Both the position numbers and the translations under genes were made by a program. Below are positions 1-7,991 of a DNA stretch of 64,000 nt, one piece after another. Source of the DNA: Flavobacterium sp. N2270 (GTDB taxonomy: Bacteria > Bacteroidota > Bacteroidia > Flavobacteriales > Flavobacteriaceae); contig NZ_CP110005.1 of assembly GCF_025947225.1 (NCBI RefSeq), forward strand, positions 1,302,001 to 1,366,000, read 5' to 3'. The notes under the pieces were generated by a model, which ran no database searches, was not told the origin of the DNA, and worked only from the letters and a program-made list of their open reading frames with translations. The stretch's first letter is position 1; every line of letters starts with the position of its first letter.

Positions 1-905
1 ACACCATAGTCGTTTCCTACACTGTCAAAATATCCTAATGAGGCTCTCCCAAATCCAAAATCATCACCAAAAATCGCACCACTTCTTCTTGTAGCACCTC
101 CTCGTCCAGCAACTCCGAACTTGTAGGCTCCAGTGGTTCCTCCTGTAATTGCACCATCTCCTTTTACACCAGCAATTGGTGTGTTAAAACCCGTTCCTGG
201 TGTTGTATTGCTAATCATACCTCTAACACCTGCGCCAATATTGCTGGTTCCGTCATATTCTCCCTGTACCGCACCAAAATTAGTATTTCCTCCAGTAATT
301 AAGCCGTATATTCCTGATCCATTTTGATCTGTATAACCGTTTACTGCCCAAGGAAATAAAGCGTTTCCTTCACTAACTGCATTCATTAAATCACCAGGTA
401 ATACAGTTTCAATATCTCCAATAAAGAATTCGCCTAATGAAGAGAAACGAGCAGCAGGTAATCCTGAAGTTCTAACGTCAAAGTTGGTTGTATCATATGT
501 TCCAACAAAGTGAGTTCCAGTTGTAGCAGGGGTTCCGGTAACTCCAGTAACACCTCCGTCTATACCTCCATTTCCGATGATAGACCAATCTAGTCCACCT
601 GGAGACCCTGCTAGTGAAATCCATCTAGTTCCATCCCAATAATACATACCAGGAGCAACATTGGTTGGTATAGTACCTGCTGTATTAGTATTCCATACCA
701 AAGTACCTGCAATTAAAGCACCACCTTGCGGGTTTACAACAGGTGCTGCAACATTTGTAGCAGTTAAAGCAACTCTTGGAGGAATCATTCCAGAAGTGCT
801 AGAATTTATGTCTAATGCTCCTCTTGGTGTAGTTGTTCCAACTCCAACCTGAGCAAATAGACTAAAAGATAAGAATAATGTGGTTAATAGTAGCTTTTTC
901 TTCAT
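1..905 (-). CDS. Secreted surface protein, 'QVGVGTTTP' family (3' end outside window)
   Basis: The frame is open from an ATG at 905 to the window edge, giving at least 301 codons; the C-terminus lies outside. It begins MKKKLLLTTLFLSFSLFAQ, a signal peptide ending in a typical flavobacterial Ala-Gln cleavage point, followed by VGVGTTTPRGALDI, PPRVALTATNVA and a GMYYWDGTRWISL segment. The same order of motifs is found in the neighbouring gene at 1007-2638, so the two are paralogues. Such N-termini are common in Bacteroidota secreted or cell-surface proteins of unknown function. After residue 110 the protein becomes rich in Gly, Thr and Asn with repeated GIYG-, GVRG- and GVKG-like steps, suggesting a beta-helical stalk. 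The start is well supported by a promoter block shared with the paralogue. Function unknown; export is a confident inference. Confidence 0.8.
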   Translation of the reverse strand, partial: MKKKLLLTTLFLSFSLFAQVGVGTTTPRGALDINSSTSGMIPPRVALTATNVAAPVVNPQGGALIAGTLVWNTNTAGTIPTNVAPGMYYWDGTRWISLAGSPGGLDWSIIGNGGIDGGVTGVTGTPATTGTHFVGTYDTTNFDVRTSGLPAARFSSLGEFFIGDIETVLPGDLMNAVSEGNALFPWAVNGYTDQNGSGIYGLITGGNTNFGAVQGEYDGTSNIGAGVRGMISNTTPGTGFNTPIAGVKGDGAITGGTTGAYKFGVAGRGGATRRSGAIFGDDFGFGRASLGYFDSVGNDYG

Positions 906-921
906 AATTAGTGTTTTTTAT

Positions 922-982
922 ATTAAAAATGTAGCAATTGTTAAATTTAATATATTTTTTTAACAATTGCTACATTTTTAAT
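922..982. repeat. Perfect 23-24 bp inverted repeat between two surface-protein genes
   Basis: Bases 922-944 and 960-982 are exact reverse complements of 23 nt, and one further pair (945/959) can close the stem, leaving a 13-nt AT loop. It lies 24 nt after the stop of the gene at 1007-2638 and 17 nt before the start codon of the gene at 905. Reading minus, the distal arm contains the -7-like box of the downstream gene. It may act as a weak terminator of the first gene, as an operator, or both. The arms are AT-rich and there is no clean U-tract. Confidence 0.75.
923..949 (-). promoter_or_regulatory. Promoter block of the 905 gene, shared with its paralogue
   Basis: Reading minus, TAAATTTAACA, 5 nt, TACATTTTTAA and exactly 17 nt lead to the ATG at 905. 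The same two blocks with identical spacing precede the paralogue at 2638. TACATTTT matches the Bacteroidota -7 box TAnnTTTG except for the last base. No clear TTG -33 box is seen. Confidence 0.55.
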
Positions 983-1006
983 GTTTTTTAATTCTAAAAA
1001 AACACT

Positions 1007-2638
1007 TTATTCTTTCTTTTTCAATGGATTTTCTGCCGGCATTCCGTTTGAATATTTTCCTTTTTCTAGAAGTATTTTACCTGCGTTTGGGCCAGCAGGT
1101 ATTACATCTCCAACTGTAACATGATCTTCTGGGTTATATTTATAAACAATATGATCTGCAGGCCATTGAAAGATATTGCGTCCATCGTTTGGCTGGTTTT
1201 TTGCTTTAGCAGCTAACGGTTCTTTGTCTGCTTTTAAATATGCTGGACCTGGTGCTTGTGGAAACCTACCTTCACCATAGTTAGTTTTTGGTTTAACAAC
1301 TATTTGGTACTGTAGTTTACCTGAGTGTTTACCTCCATTAAGTTCTAAAATATCTACAGATTTTGTAGTTTGCTCCATAATGGTTATACCATTAAAATAG
1401 GGCATTCCTACTGGAGTACATATCACTCTAATTGGGTTTTCTTCATCAACAATAATTATATCTGCTAATATTTCGTCAAGTATAATAGTTGCTTTACCAT
1501 TTATCATTTGTACTGTTCCATAATCTTGGTACCAATATTCTGGAGATTCAGAGCAAGTTAATGTTATACGTCCGTGATTTTCAGTAGGTACGATTTCAGA
1601 TACTGAATTTGTACCAGTGATTTTTCTGTTTACTCCACCTACTGATGTTGCAACATATGCGAAAGCTTGAGATGTGCCAGTGTAGTTTAGTGCTTCAAAA
1701 TATCCACCTGCTCTGGTTGTTGTACTGCTATATGCAATTCCTTGTACACCATATGAGTCTTGATTTGTAGGCAATACTAATCCTTGCATTCCTACTGTGT
1801 ATCCTGGATTTCCGGTAGCTGTTCTATTAGCTAACCCTCGTAAAGCAATTTGAGTACCTCCTAATCCGTTATTTGTTATGTTTAATTGATTGTAACTTGC
1901 CGACGGGTTAAAAGCTCCTGATCCATTTTGTACATAATTATAAGATGCCATCCAAACATCTGAATAAGCAATGTTTGCTGCCACTGATGCAGCGCCTGTT
2001 GATTGCGCATAGATACTAGTGTATCCTGCCGAAGGGTTGTTGGCATATACACCTGCTCCAGAAAGTGTTTGTACTGGGTTTCCTAAAGTTATATTCGCTT
2101 CACGGCCCAATATTCCTCCTACATTCCCTGTATGTCCATAGATTCCATCACCAGTCGCTCCGCCATCTACTTCAAGTCGGGTGTTTACAGGAATTGTTGA
2201 AGTTCCAATAGCAACGTTTCCGTTTGTAGATCCAATGGTAAGTCTTTCGGTGCCATTTGTTCTTAATTGTAAGTTTTGAGCGTCTGTAGTCCCTAAATAA
2301 TTTGTTCCTGGTGTTGTTCCTGTGTTACCAGTTAAACTCCATCCAGATGAGTTTCCAGTAGCTATTCTAATCCACAATGCCCCGTCCCAATAATAATAGC
2401 CTGGCGTAACTTGATTTGGACCAACTGCAGAAGTAAATGTATTGTAAACTAATTCAGAAGTGGTTGGGGTTAACACAGTTGCTATGTTTGTAGCTGTTAA
2501 TGCAACTCGAGGAATTAATAAACCATCATTTGTTGATGCAACATCAAGTGCTGCACTTGGAGTAGTTGTACCAATACCAACTTGGGCAAATGTCCCAATT
2601 GATAGTAGTAGGGTTGTTAATAGTAATTTTTTTTTCAT
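1007..2638 (-). CDS. Secreted surface protein, 'QVGIGTTTP' family
   Basis: 543 aa. I place the start at the ATG at 2638 (MKKKLLLTTLLLSIGTFAQ), not the ATG three codons upstream, because the signal peptide and promoter spacing then match the paralogue at 905. The N-terminal part carries VGIGTTTPSAALDV, IPRVALTATNIA and PGYYYWDGALWIRI. The middle (about residues 150-330) is Gly/Asn/Ser-rich and probably beta-helical. The last third differs: SPEYWYQDYGTVQMINGKA, then a compact domain with KPKTNYGEGRFPQ and a lysine-rich end (NPLKKKE). There is no T9SS type A sorting sequence at the C-terminus, so it may use another export signal or be released. Function unknown; a surface or secreted location is inferred from the signal peptide and repeats. 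Confidence 0.85.
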   Translation of the reverse strand: MKKKLLLTTLLLSIGTFAQVGIGTTTPSAALDVASTNDGLLIPRVALTATNIATVLTPTTSELVYNTFTSAVGPNQVTPGYYYWDGALWIRIATGNSSGWSLTGNTGTTPGTNYLGTTDAQNLQLRTNGTERLTIGSTNGNVAIGTSTIPVNTRLEVDGGATGDGIYGHTGNVGGILGREANITLGNPVQTLSGAGVYANNPSAGYTSIYAQSTGAASVAANIAYSDVWMASYNYVQNGSGAFNPSASYNQLNITNNGLGGTQIALRGLANRTATGNPGYTVGMQGLVLPTNQDSYGVQGIAYSSTTTRAGGYFEALNYTGTSQAFAYVATSVGGVNRKITGTNSVSEIVPTENHGRITLTCSESPEYWYQDYGTVQMINGKATIILDEILADIIIVDEENPIRVICTPVGMPYFNGITIMEQTTKSVDILELNGGKHSGKLQYQIVVKPKTNYGEGRFPQAPGPAYLKADKEPLAAKAKNQPNDGRNIFQWPADHIVYKYNPEDHVTVGDVIPAGPNAGKILLEKGKYSNGMPAENPLKKKE

Positions 2639-2655
2639 ATTTAGCATGTTTTACG

Positions 2656-2682
2656 TTAAAAATGTAATTTATGTTAAATTTA
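2656..2682 (-). promoter_or_regulatory. Promoter block of the 2638 gene
   Basis: Reading minus, TAAATTTAACA, 5 nt, TACATTTTTAA and 17 nt to the ATG at 2638. Spacing and both boxes are identical to the block in front of the paralogue at 905, while the intervening bases differ, which points to functional conservation of the boxes. Confidence 0.55.
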
Positions 2683-2754
2683 GAAAATAAAAGTTGTTTT
2701 AATAATGATTTGATTTATAATCGATTAAGTGTGTTTTTATTTCGGTGAAAATAA

Positions 2755-2779
2755 AAAAGCCAGCTTTAAGCTGGCTTTT
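2755..2779 (-). terminator. Intrinsic terminator of the 1649-aa T9SS protein gene
   Basis: AAAAGCCAGC and GCTGGCTTTT form a 10-bp stem with a 5-nt loop 19 nt after the stop codon at 2798, followed on the minus strand by a run of Ts. Confidence 0.85.
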
Positions 2780-2797
2780 AATATAATTTTATTTTTG

Positions 2798-5700
2798 TTA
2801 AAAAATTACTTTTTTCGTTACAAATGAACCATTGTCTAATTCAATTCTTAGCAGTAGAGTTGTATTACTTTTTTGAATATTGCCAAAAGAAATTTCATTT
2901 GAGTTAACGTTTTTCTTGTTACTAATTATTCTTCCTAATATGTCATGAATTATAATTGACTTAATTTTAAGACTTGTTGATTTTACAGTTAAATGATCAT
3001 TTGTAATAACAAAAATATTATTATTCGAATCTTCTAAATCGTCATTACTTAATCTATTCTCTGTATAGCGTAAAACAAATCTATCTGTTATATTACCTTC
3101 AGATGCTGAAAAAGTATATGGAGAATCTTTTAGGTTATGAATTATATTATTTTCTAAGTCCTCAATATAAATATTTTGATTTGTAGTTTCAAATAATCCG
3201 TCTAACGCACTAATTGCAATATTATATGTTCCTTCTTGAGGAATTGTAACACCTAAATTAACCCTGTCGTTTACATTAAAAGGTAAAGCTCTTCCTTGTA
3301 TTGACATAGGGTCATTTCCAATTAAAGAATAAAAGTTTTGACTTGGTTTATAGTCTGTAAATGAATCATATAAAGCATCTTCATCTTGTGTAGCATTAGT
3401 AACATATCCAACTAGCATTCTATTTACTGCTCCTGTAGATCCAACTAAATCCAACCAAATTCTATTTTGCTCTATTGTGTCTGCGTTATTTTCAATAGTA
3501 CTATTTCTATAGAATTGATTATTTGCAAAACTAGCACTTCTCATAGAGTTGTTAAATGTAACTGAGCTAGATCCAGGTGTCCCAGGATTCATAAGAACCA
3601 TAAATCCTTGACCAGAACCAATTTTATAATCACCAGGCCCACTTGTTGCTCCAGTTAAATTAATAGTGATATAGTCAGAAGGGTAGTAGTTTGTAATAAA
3701 ATCTTGGTAAAAAGGATCTACTGCATTTGTAGGTAATTGCCCATGGGTCCATATTCTAATTCCACCAACTATAGTGTTGTTTGAAGGGAATGTTAAAAAT
3801 TCATTTACTCCTAATGCAGAAGGGTATGGGTTTCCTATAAGATTCCAGTTATCATCTGTAATTGTTCTTAGCATGCCTTGTGTACCTACAGTTATATAGT
3901 CTGTTCCTCTAAAAATAGTAGGAGTAAATACTCCATTATTAGGAACTCCTACAAAATTAGCTGTTAAAGGACTTGTTGATGCATTAGTAAAGCCTGCAGG
4001 TGCTCTTAGTATATATCCTTTAGCAGGAATCATACTTTCGCTAGTATTTAACCAAGTACCTTCACCTCCATTTGCATTTGGTGCAGTTGTACCCCATTCA
4101 AAAATATTAGCAGCTGGTGTAAGAGGAGAAACATTTTGTACAGGGAAACTTTCAACTGGAGACGACCAATAAGAATAATCTTGTAGCCTAACATTAGTGA
4201 TACGTTCCATGTTAATATTTCCAGAATTGATTGCGGCATCATTCACTTGAACAAGGTTTGCAGTGTTCTGAATATTTAGTGTTCCTCCTGTAGCTACCGT
4301 TATTCCATTAGTTACAACCAAGTTTCTGCCAGAGTTTATAGTTAAAACAGCTCCAGTTTCTACATTCAAGCTACAAGCTAATGCGTCAGCTCCAGCTCCA
4401 ATAATTGGATCGTTTGCAACATTTGGTATAAATACTGATTCAGTTATAACAGGTACTCCAGCAGGAGTCCAGTTACTAGCAGTATTCCAATTTGTACTTG
4501 TAGATCCATTCCATGTTTTATCTTTATTAACAGTTACGGTAGTCTCATCTAATTCAGTAATGGTTCTTCCATCACATAATGTATAGGTGATTTCAGCAGT
4601 ATATATAGTTGTAGAAGCCGGACAAACATTAATCACATCTGTTGTTCCTACTACAGTTCCTGAAACTCCTGACCCTTCATACCATGTTATAGATGCTATT
4701 GAATTACCATTTGGAACAAAACGCCAAGCTTCGTTAGTAGCGGCCCAGTTAGCGTCTAGTCCATTTCTTCCTGGTGGTACAGAAGCTAAAGTACCTGTTG
4801 AATTTTGGATTCCAACTACTGCATTTCCGTCATTCCAAGTTCCAGCTCCAAAATTGTCAATATTTTTTTCTTGTATATAGACTTCAATGATGTTTGAATT
4901 TTCATAAAGTACCATCATACCAGTATATAAGATCGAATTTTCATCAAACATAGGTACATCAGACCAAGAAGCAACTAATGCTCTACATCCTGATGGTAGT
5001 GTTATTAGTTCCCAACCAACTTCTCCACCAACTCCTGGGTTAATATCGTGGAATACTCCAAAAATGGAATTCTCTATTAATCTTGGATCTCCACTGATAG
5101 GAATGTTATTTGCAAAACTATATCCTGACGAACCACCTGCTAAAGCTGTATTAAAAGTCAATATTCCATTAGAACCAATAACACATTGGTTATAAGTGTT
5201 TCCGTAAAAACAAAAATCAAAAGGCAAGTTAACCACAGGAGACCAAACATCATCCGTATTAACACTTACCGGATTTGCTAGTCCACTAAAGCTAAATGGA
5301 GGGTTGTATGCTATTGGTTCTACTATATAACTAGTAGTTTCTCCTAAATCTAAATAAGTAGCTTCTAAATCCACACAACCTGATGGAGAAATACAAGTAA
5401 TTGGTGCAGGATCAGATCCACTTAATCCTAAACCACCTGACACTACATTTGGACAACCGGTTTCTACAACACTTACAGTCATAGTTACAAAAACAGCTGT
5501 TGAAGAGGTTGCACTTTGAGAACTATTAGTACAAGTTACAATAAGTTGCCAGTGTACATCTCCACTTGCTGGAGCTGTTGCAGTATAATTGGAATAGGAT
5601 GTAGTTGCTGCACCTGCGTTTGTCCATGTTGCCCCTGCATCTGTACTGTATTGCCATTGATAGGTCATATTGGATGCATAAGTATATCCACTTGCAGATA

Positions 5701-7747
5701 CAGTATAAGTACTGCCTGGCCAACCTGTGTTAGGCGAAGTTGATACTGTTCCTCCAGTTGGTGTTCCACTACAAGGCGCGGGAACCAATACTGTTATTGT
5801 ATAATCTTCTGCTTCTCCATATGCAAAATCTCCACAAGAAGGAGCTGGATTACTTAAATATGCATTTCTAATTCTCATTCTGTAATTTCCTGGAGCTGTC
5901 CCACCTGGTATTGTAACAGTTCCTAATGTTGCTGGTGTAGCTACATAACCTGTAGAGAGAACTGTTTCTCCAACATCATTAAAATCAAGGTCGTTATTCC
6001 AGTCTACCCAAACTGTATAGCCGTATGTGCTAGAAGGATGTGTAGCAGTAATGTTAAAACCTAATCCAGCATTTTGAGAAACTACCATTGCTGTGTAGTT
6101 TGCATATCCACCAGCAGTAAACCCTGTCGGTGTATTGTTTATATTTGTAACACCACCTGCTGTAGTTATTCCGCTAATATAATAAGTTGTATTAGTTGAA
6201 TTATTTGCTGTGCAGTAACCAGTTGTAGCGGTTCCAGTCGTATATGGACTCCAACATCCATTATTAGCTCTTATTCTGTAATAATAAGTTGTATTTGCTG
6301 TTAGTCCAGTTAAATTATAAGTTATAGTTGGATCGTTTATTGTAAAAGGTGATCCAAGAACGTTTATTGTGTATCCAGCGTCAGTGGTTACTTGTAATTG
6401 ATAAGAAACTGCATTTATTCCACCTCCAATTGAAGAGGGCCATGAAAAATTTATTGAATTTAAAGTGGCACTTGTAGTTACAGGAGAAGGAGTGGCAGGA
6501 CAAGTAACTGCATTGCCAGTTAATGCTCCTGAAGCATTATATAAAGGTCCTCCAGAACAGTTTGTGTTGTTGTATGCATAAATATAATAATAATATCTAG
6601 TATTGCCATTTAGACCAGTTCCAGCAATTGTTGTAGCAGTTCCGTTTTGCACAAAAGTTAATCCAGCTCCTAAGGTTCCAATATTAGCTGCTGTATATAC
6701 AACTCCATTAACTGGTTGAGTTGGAGGTGTTGCTGAAGTAGAGCGTATTACTAAATATGAATCTGCAGTTCCTGAAAAAGTTGCAGGAAATGCTGTTGAT
6801 GTGATTGTTCCAGGAGTAAAGCCATTTGCTTGTGCAGCTGGTGTTGTACAAGGTCCTGGTGATGTTGCGCAAATTCCAAAAGTTCCCTGATTATCATTGC
6901 TAAATTCCCAAATACGAACATATATTGTTGTTCCAGGTGTAAGGCCAGTTCTTGTTATAGAAGACATTAATCCATTTGCACTATCATCATCATCACATTC
7001 TAATAATGCTAAAGAGCCGCAAGCTCCTGTATACCATGCCATTCCAGAATCTGTCATTCCTCCGGTTTGAGTATCTACTGTAACTTGTCCGTTTGCAGGA
7101 ACTAAAAATGAAAACCATACGTCACCACCTGAATAGCTTGCACAACCTGGTGCTGGTGGAGTAGAGGGTAAAGTAGTTGCTGTTGCACCTACATTTGTAT
7201 AAGTTGAATATGAACAACTTGTGTTTATTGTTAACGGAATAGCTCCTGTACAATCGTCATTTGTTACTGGAGGTGCTGCAGCAGTTACACAAATACTTGT
7301 TAATGCAAGATTACTGTTTCTAGTGTTTCCTACCGCAATATAATATGTTCCGTTAGCTAGATTTGTTGCGGTAATAGTCTCTGTTTGTACTCCATTTGTG
7401 TTATCTGAATCTTCACATGCAATATTTGTTAATGAACCACATGTTCCAGAAAATAAGCCAAGTGCCAAGTTCCTTGCTCCGGATACTGCTGTAATTGTTA
7501 TAGTTTGTGGGCCAGAGCTAACCGTAAAAGAATAGTATTCTGATCTTTGCCAACCACTACAAGTAGGTGGAAATTCTGTAGTTCCATTAATTGTTCCTGA
7601 ACCACAAGTTCCATTAATTGTTAGTGGAGTTGCTGTAGCACAAGTATTACCTTGTGAAAATAGAGTAGAAGTAAAGAGAATTAACAGTAATGTTGTAATT
7701 TTTTTTACTAGTAGGTTTTGGTGCTTGTTTAATAGAAAAGTTTTCAT
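2798..7747 (-). CDS. Giant multidomain T9SS cargo protein (adhesin-like)
   Basis: 1649 aa. Signal peptide at 1-32 (KKITTLLLILFTSTLFSQG). Two PPC-like beta-sandwich domains follow at about 35-155 and 160-295, each with acidic, calcium-type clusters (CEDSDNTNG, CDDDDSANG). Then come fibronectin III-like modules (about 300-510), a GEVED domain (about 515-660, with VWVDWNNDLDFND and YGEAEDYTITV), an Ig-like module, a domain with FDFCFYGNTYNQC (about 780-1010), and the module WNGSTSTNWNTASNW ... SYWSSP ... GNPYPSALG ... GSGQGFMVLMN shared with the proteins at 7992 and 14163. The last 80 residues (VKSTSLKIKSIIIHDILGR ... VTKKVIF) look like a type A T9SS sorting domain. Exported by Sec then T9SS to the surface or medium; adhesion is inferred from architecture, not shown. 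Confidence 0.9.
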   Translation of the reverse strand: MKTFLLNKHQNLLVKKITTLLLILFTSTLFSQGNTCATATPLTINGTCGSGTINGTTEFPPTCSGWQRSEYYSFTVSSGPQTITITAVSGARNLALGLFSGTCGSLTNIACEDSDNTNGVQTETITATNLANGTYYIAVGNTRNSNLALTSICVTAAAPPVTNDDCTGAIPLTINTSCSYSTYTNVGATATTLPSTPPAPGCASYSGGDVWFSFLVPANGQVTVDTQTGGMTDSGMAWYTGACGSLALLECDDDDSANGLMSSITRTGLTPGTTIYVRIWEFSNDNQGTFGICATSPGPCTTPAAQANGFTPGTITSTAFPATFSGTADSYLVIRSTSATPPTQPVNGVVYTAANIGTLGAGLTFVQNGTATTIAGTGLNGNTRYYYYIYAYNNTNCSGGPLYNASGALTGNAVTCPATPSPVTTSATLNSINFSWPSSIGGGINAVSYQLQVTTDAGYTINVLGSPFTINDPTITYNLTGLTANTTYYYRIRANNGCWSPYTTGTATTGYCTANNSTNTTYYISGITTAGGVTNINNTPTGFTAGGYANYTAMVVSQNAGLGFNITATHPSSTYGYTVWVDWNNDLDFNDVGETVLSTGYVATPATLGTVTIPGGTAPGNYRMRIRNAYLSNPAPSCGDFAYGEAEDYTITVLVPAPCSGTPTGGTVSTSPNTGWPGSTYTVSASGYTYASNMTYQWQYSTDAGATWTNAGAATTSYSNYTATAPASGDVHWQLIVTCTNSSQSATSSTAVFVTMTVSVVETGCPNVVSGGLGLSGSDPAPITCISPSGCVDLEATYLDLGETTSYIVEPIAYNPPFSFSGLANPVSVNTDDVWSPVVNLPFDFCFYGNTYNQCVIGSNGILTFNTALAGGSSGYSFANNIPISGDPRLIENSIFGVFHDINPGVGGEVGWELITLPSGCRALVASWSDVPMFDENSILYTGMMVLYENSNIIEVYIQEKNIDNFGAGTWNDGNAVVGIQNSTGTLASVPPGRNGLDANWAATNEAWRFVPNGNSIASITWYEGSGVSGTVVGTTDVINVCPASTTIYTAEITYTLCDGRTITELDETTVTVNKDKTWNGSTSTNWNTASNWTPAGVPVITESVFIPNVANDPIIGAGADALACSLNVETGAVLTINSGRNLVVTNGITVATGGTLNIQNTANLVQVNDAAINSGNINMERITNVRLQDYSYWSSPVESFPVQNVSPLTPAANIFEWGTTAPNANGGEGTWLNTSESMIPAKGYILRAPAGFTNASTSPLTANFVGVPNNGVFTPTIFRGTDYITVGTQGMLRTITDDNWNLIGNPYPSALGVNEFLTFPSNNTIVGGIRIWTHGQLPTNAVDPFYQDFITNYYPSDYITINLTGATSGPGDYKIGSGQGFMVLMNPGTPGSSSVTFNNSMRSASFANNQFYRNSTIENNADTIEQNRIWLDLVGSTGAVNRMLVGYVTNATQDEDALYDSFTDYKPSQNFYSLIGNDPMSIQGRALPFNVNDRVNLGVTIPQEGTYNIAISALDGLFETTNQNIYIEDLENNIIHNLKDSPYTFSASEGNITDRFVLRYTENRLSNDDLEDSNNNIFVITNDHLTVKSTSLKIKSIIIHDILGRIISNKKNVNSNEISFGNIQKSNTTLLLRIELDNGSFVTKKVIF

Positions 7748-7790
7748 TTTATATTATTATAGTTTGGCAGATTTATTTATTTCTAATTTA

Positions 7791-7798
7791 CAAATATA
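7791..7798 (-). promoter_or_regulatory. -7 promoter box for the 1649-aa T9SS protein
   Basis: Reading minus, TATATTTG is an exact match to the Bacteroidota -7 consensus TAnnTTTG, 43 nt upstream of the ATG at 7747. No TTG -33 box is seen at 17-23 nt. Confidence 0.5.
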
Positions 7799-7930
7799 TT
7801 TTTTTTTATCACTTTATATTGATTTTTTGTTATTAATTTATTAAAAAAAGATGTTTTATAGATATAATGCAAAAAAAACCGATAAAAAGCATTTGTTGTA
7901 TTTTTTTTATCTAAAATGTTAAATAATATA

Positions 7931-7969
7931 GTAAACAAAAAAGAGGCTTGTGAATTTCACAAGCCTCTT
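7931..7969 (-). terminator. Intrinsic terminator of the 1983-aa T9SS protein gene
   Basis: AAGAGGCTTGTG pairs with CACAAGCCTCTT (about 12 bp, 5-nt loop) 22 nt after the stop at 7992; on the minus strand it is followed by TTTTGTTT. Confidence 0.88.
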
Positions 7970-7991
7970 AGTAATTAATTGTTTTTTTGTA

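Noticed and set aside
5516..5743. Cys- and Ile-rich small open frames on both strands inside the 1649-aa gene
   Set aside because: Out-of-frame readings of repetitive Thr/Ser/Ala codons within a clearly coding region.
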